DNA from: Holdemanella sp. MSK.7.32
GTDB lineage: Bacteria > Bacillota_I > Bacilli_A > Erysipelotrichales > Erysipelotrichaceae
Assembly: GCF_024460475.1 (NCBI RefSeq)
Contig: NZ_JANFYN010000049.1
Span: 1-15,941 of the forward strand
Length of the DNA: 15,941 nt
Direction of reading: 5' to 3'
Shown here: in pieces, positions 14,818 to 15,941 of the stretch
Numbering within the stretch: the stretch's first letter is position 1
Layout of the letters: each line of letters starts with the position of its first letter
Notes under the pieces: generated by a model
What the model was told of the DNA's origin: nothing
Database searches by the model: none
Seen by the model: the letters and a program-made list of their open reading frames with translations, nothing else
Made by a program: the position numbers and the translations under genes

Positions 14818-15270
14818 CTATTTATTAAAATGAAATCCTTTATATTCAGCACTCGTGTTTGTACATGCATTTACAAGTGTGTCTGACAAAATTTTTAAAT
14901 CACTTTCATTTACACCCTCATGATAAATTACATCCACAAGTTTGTCTTCATCATCATACGAAGAAGTTAATCCATTTTCAGCAATTTCTGTTTGAAATTG
15001 TTTAGCCGCCTCCTTAGAATCAAAGCTATATGTAAGTGTGACCGGAAGAATTTCTTCTTCAGCCTCTTTAAATCCCATAATATCCGATTCCATATTTTTT
15101 AATGGACTTACACTAGGTTGAATCTCTTTTTCAATAGGTTCATCAATATCTGGGCATAAGAATTCATCTAACTCTTCCTGTCTTTGTTTATCACGACGTA
15201 CTTTGCCAGCAACTGCACATGCGCCAACTGTAATAGTTGCAGCACCTACTAAAAATTTAAAAAGATTCAT
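14818..15270 (-). CDS. Membrane-anchored protein of unknown function
   Basis: A 150-residue protein I do not recognise. Residues about 4-22 (FKFLVGAATITVGACAVAG) form one hydrophobic helix followed by KVRRDKQRQ, so the N-terminus is probably a signal anchor with the basic side in the cytoplasm. An acidic linker (about 30-75) follows. The C-terminal domain (about 76-148) has an alternating strand/helix pattern: LTYSFDSKEAAKQF, then LVDVIYHEG, then a helix with LKILSDTL. This suggests a compact alpha/beta sandwich. The gene has AAGGAGG before its ATG and begins two bases after the methyltransferase stop, so the two are cotranscribed. No functional inference beyond membrane tethering is supported. 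Confidence 0.8.
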   Translation of the reverse strand: MNLFKFLVGAATITVGACAVAGKVRRDKQRQEELDEFLCPDIDEPIEKEIQPSVSPLKNMESDIMGFKEAEEEILPVTLTYSFDSKEAAKQFQTEIAENGLTSSYDDEDKLVDVIYHEGVNESDLKILSDTLVNACTNTSAEYKGFHFNK

Positions 15271-15272
15271 AA

Positions 15273-15842
15273 TTATTTCCTCCTTGTAATGGCAACTCCG
15301 TCTCCATAATCATAAAATGCTGTTTCATAATCGGAAAGTTCTGCCAAATACGTATGATAATCATGGATCTTGCGAACTAATTGGCGTGTATTGCGATTAC
15401 GCGATAATTCTGGATGTTCTACAAGCCCATGAAAATTCATATTATCTGATACAATTATACCATTCTCATTCAAATGGATACAGTATTTCTCAAAAAAACG
15501 TCGATATTGTGCTTTAGCTGCATCAATAAAAATACAGTCAAACATACCATCTACATCTACTTCAAGAGCATCCCCTTCAATCAATGTGATTTGGTCAGAT
15601 AATCCACTTTCCCCAATATTCTTTTTTGCCTGAACGATCATGTCAGGATTTCTTTCAATTGTGACAACTTTCATTCTAGGATCTAACTTAGCTACTTCAA
15701 TAGATGTACGCGCAATTGCAGTTCCTAACTCCAAAAATGACAGGCATTGATTTTCTTGAAGTTTTTCTAACAAGAACTTTAACCCACCATCCATCATAAT
15801 AGGCACTTGATGTTCTTTTGCGTATTGTTCTAAATCACTCAT
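15273..15842 (-). CDS. SAM-dependent O-methyltransferase (YrrM/TrmR-like)
   Basis: Class-I methyltransferase of 189 residues from the COG4122 O-methyltransferase family. SAM motif I is FLELGTAIARTS at about 36-47. The acidic end of strand 2 is TIERNPDM, then EGDALE, and the metal-site segment is CIFIDAAKAQYRRFFEKY. IVSDNMNFHGLV matches the DN...G motif of YrrM-type enzymes. B. subtilis YrrM (TrmR) methylates 5-hydroxyuridine in tRNA wobble positions, and that role is plausible here. This protein is somewhat shorter than TrmR, so a different small-molecule or tRNA target is possible and I give no symbol. AAGGAGA lies about six bases before the ATG, immediately after the rplQ terminator. It sits in a translation-gene neighbourhood, which favours tRNA modification. 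Confidence 0.85.
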   Translation of the reverse strand: MSDLEQYAKEHQVPIMMDGGLKFLLEKLQENQCLSFLELGTAIARTSIEVAKLDPRMKVVTIERNPDMIVQAKKNIGESGLSDQITLIEGDALEVDVDGMFDCIFIDAAKAQYRRFFEKYCIHLNENGIIVSDNMNFHGLVEHPELSRNRNTRQLVRKIHDYHTYLAELSDYETAFYDYGDGVAITRRK

Positions 15843-15851
15843 TTTAATTCT

Positions 15852-15888
15852 CCTTAAAAGAAAAGTGAAGTAGTAACTACTACTTCAC
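15852..15888 (-). terminator. Terminator overlapping the rplQ stop codon
   Basis: GTGAAGTAGT and ACTACTTCAC form a perfect 10-bp stem with a four-base loop on the minus strand. They include the last codons and TAG of rplQ and are followed by TTTTCTTTT. The next bases, AAGGAGA, are the ribosome binding site of the methyltransferase gene, so any readthrough feeds that gene directly. Confidence 0.85.
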
Positions 15889-15941
15889 GAATTGTACAAT
15901 TGCCATTGGAGCTGCATCTCCACGACGGATACGTGTTTTTA
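15880..15941 (-). CDS. rplQ: 50S ribosomal protein L17, C-terminal end (partial)
   Basis: The window ends inside this gene; only the last 19 codons and TAG are visible. They read KTRIRRGDAAPMAIVQFVK, which is the highly conserved C-terminus of bacterial L17 (the RRGDAAPMA...V block). L17 binds 23S rRNA near the exit tunnel. It is normally the last gene of the large ribosomal-protein/rpoA operon, which agrees with the terminator at its end. The rest of the gene lies beyond the right edge. Confidence 0.93.
   Translation of the reverse strand, partial: KTRIRRGDAAPMAIVQFVK

Noticed and set aside
1..15941. CRISPR array, tRNA or rRNA genes
   Set aside because: No regularly spaced repeats of CRISPR length and no cloverleaf or rRNA-like sequence was seen.

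Overview
The window is AT-rich DNA from a low-GC Gram-positive bacterium. Near the right end is the gene order rplQ ... ecfA1-ecfA2-ecfT-truA ... rplM-rpsI, which is characteristic of Firmicutes/Bacilli. AAGGAGG-type ribosome binding sites, TGA used as a stop, and an AAA+/DUF4143 gene fit a host-associated Firmicute; a member of the Erysipelotrichia is my best guess, as inference only. Almost every gene lies on the minus strand, so the transcriptional order runs from high to low coordinates.

Core block (about 9.7-15.9 kb). The 3' end of rplQ (L17) is followed by a terminator, a class-I SAM O-methyltransferase, a small membrane-anchored protein of unknown function, the shared module of an ECF vitamin transporter (ecfA1, ecfA2, ecfT), truA, and a PHP-family phosphatase interrupted by a frameshift. 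A terminator overlaps the phosphatase stop codon. Immediately after it come a strong promoter and a short structured leader for rplM-rpsI, and then the rpsI terminator.

Accessory block (about 7.4-9.7 kb). Between rpsI and the regulator lie a decayed tyrosine-integrase C-terminus, a small unrecognised ORF, and an intact plus-strand AAA+ ATPase with a DUF4143/nuclease-like C-terminus. The ATPase promoter sits between two near-identical inverted repeats. Three GCGTGCT repeats lie between the ATPase and the rpsI terminator. The block looks like the remains of an integrated element.

ABC/regulator block (1-7.4 kb). An HTH plus helical-repeat regulator (RRNPP-like) is followed by about 620 bp of non-coding DNA that holds a terminator and a 66-bp direct repeat. 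Two consecutive ABC transporter modules come next. Each has the order ATPase, permease A, permease B, and both ATPases carry Glu in place of the Q-loop Gln, the 'E-loop' of lantibiotic-immunity/bacitracin-type exporters. Module 1 (ATPase 4540-5418, permeases 3528-4535 and 2198-3523) looks intact. Module 2 is decaying: its ATPase is intact, its permease A has an in-frame TAG at codon 10, and its permease B stops after 14 codons at the left edge. The likely role is sensing and export of, or protection from, a peptide antibiotic or signal. No peptide precursor gene could be supported in the window.
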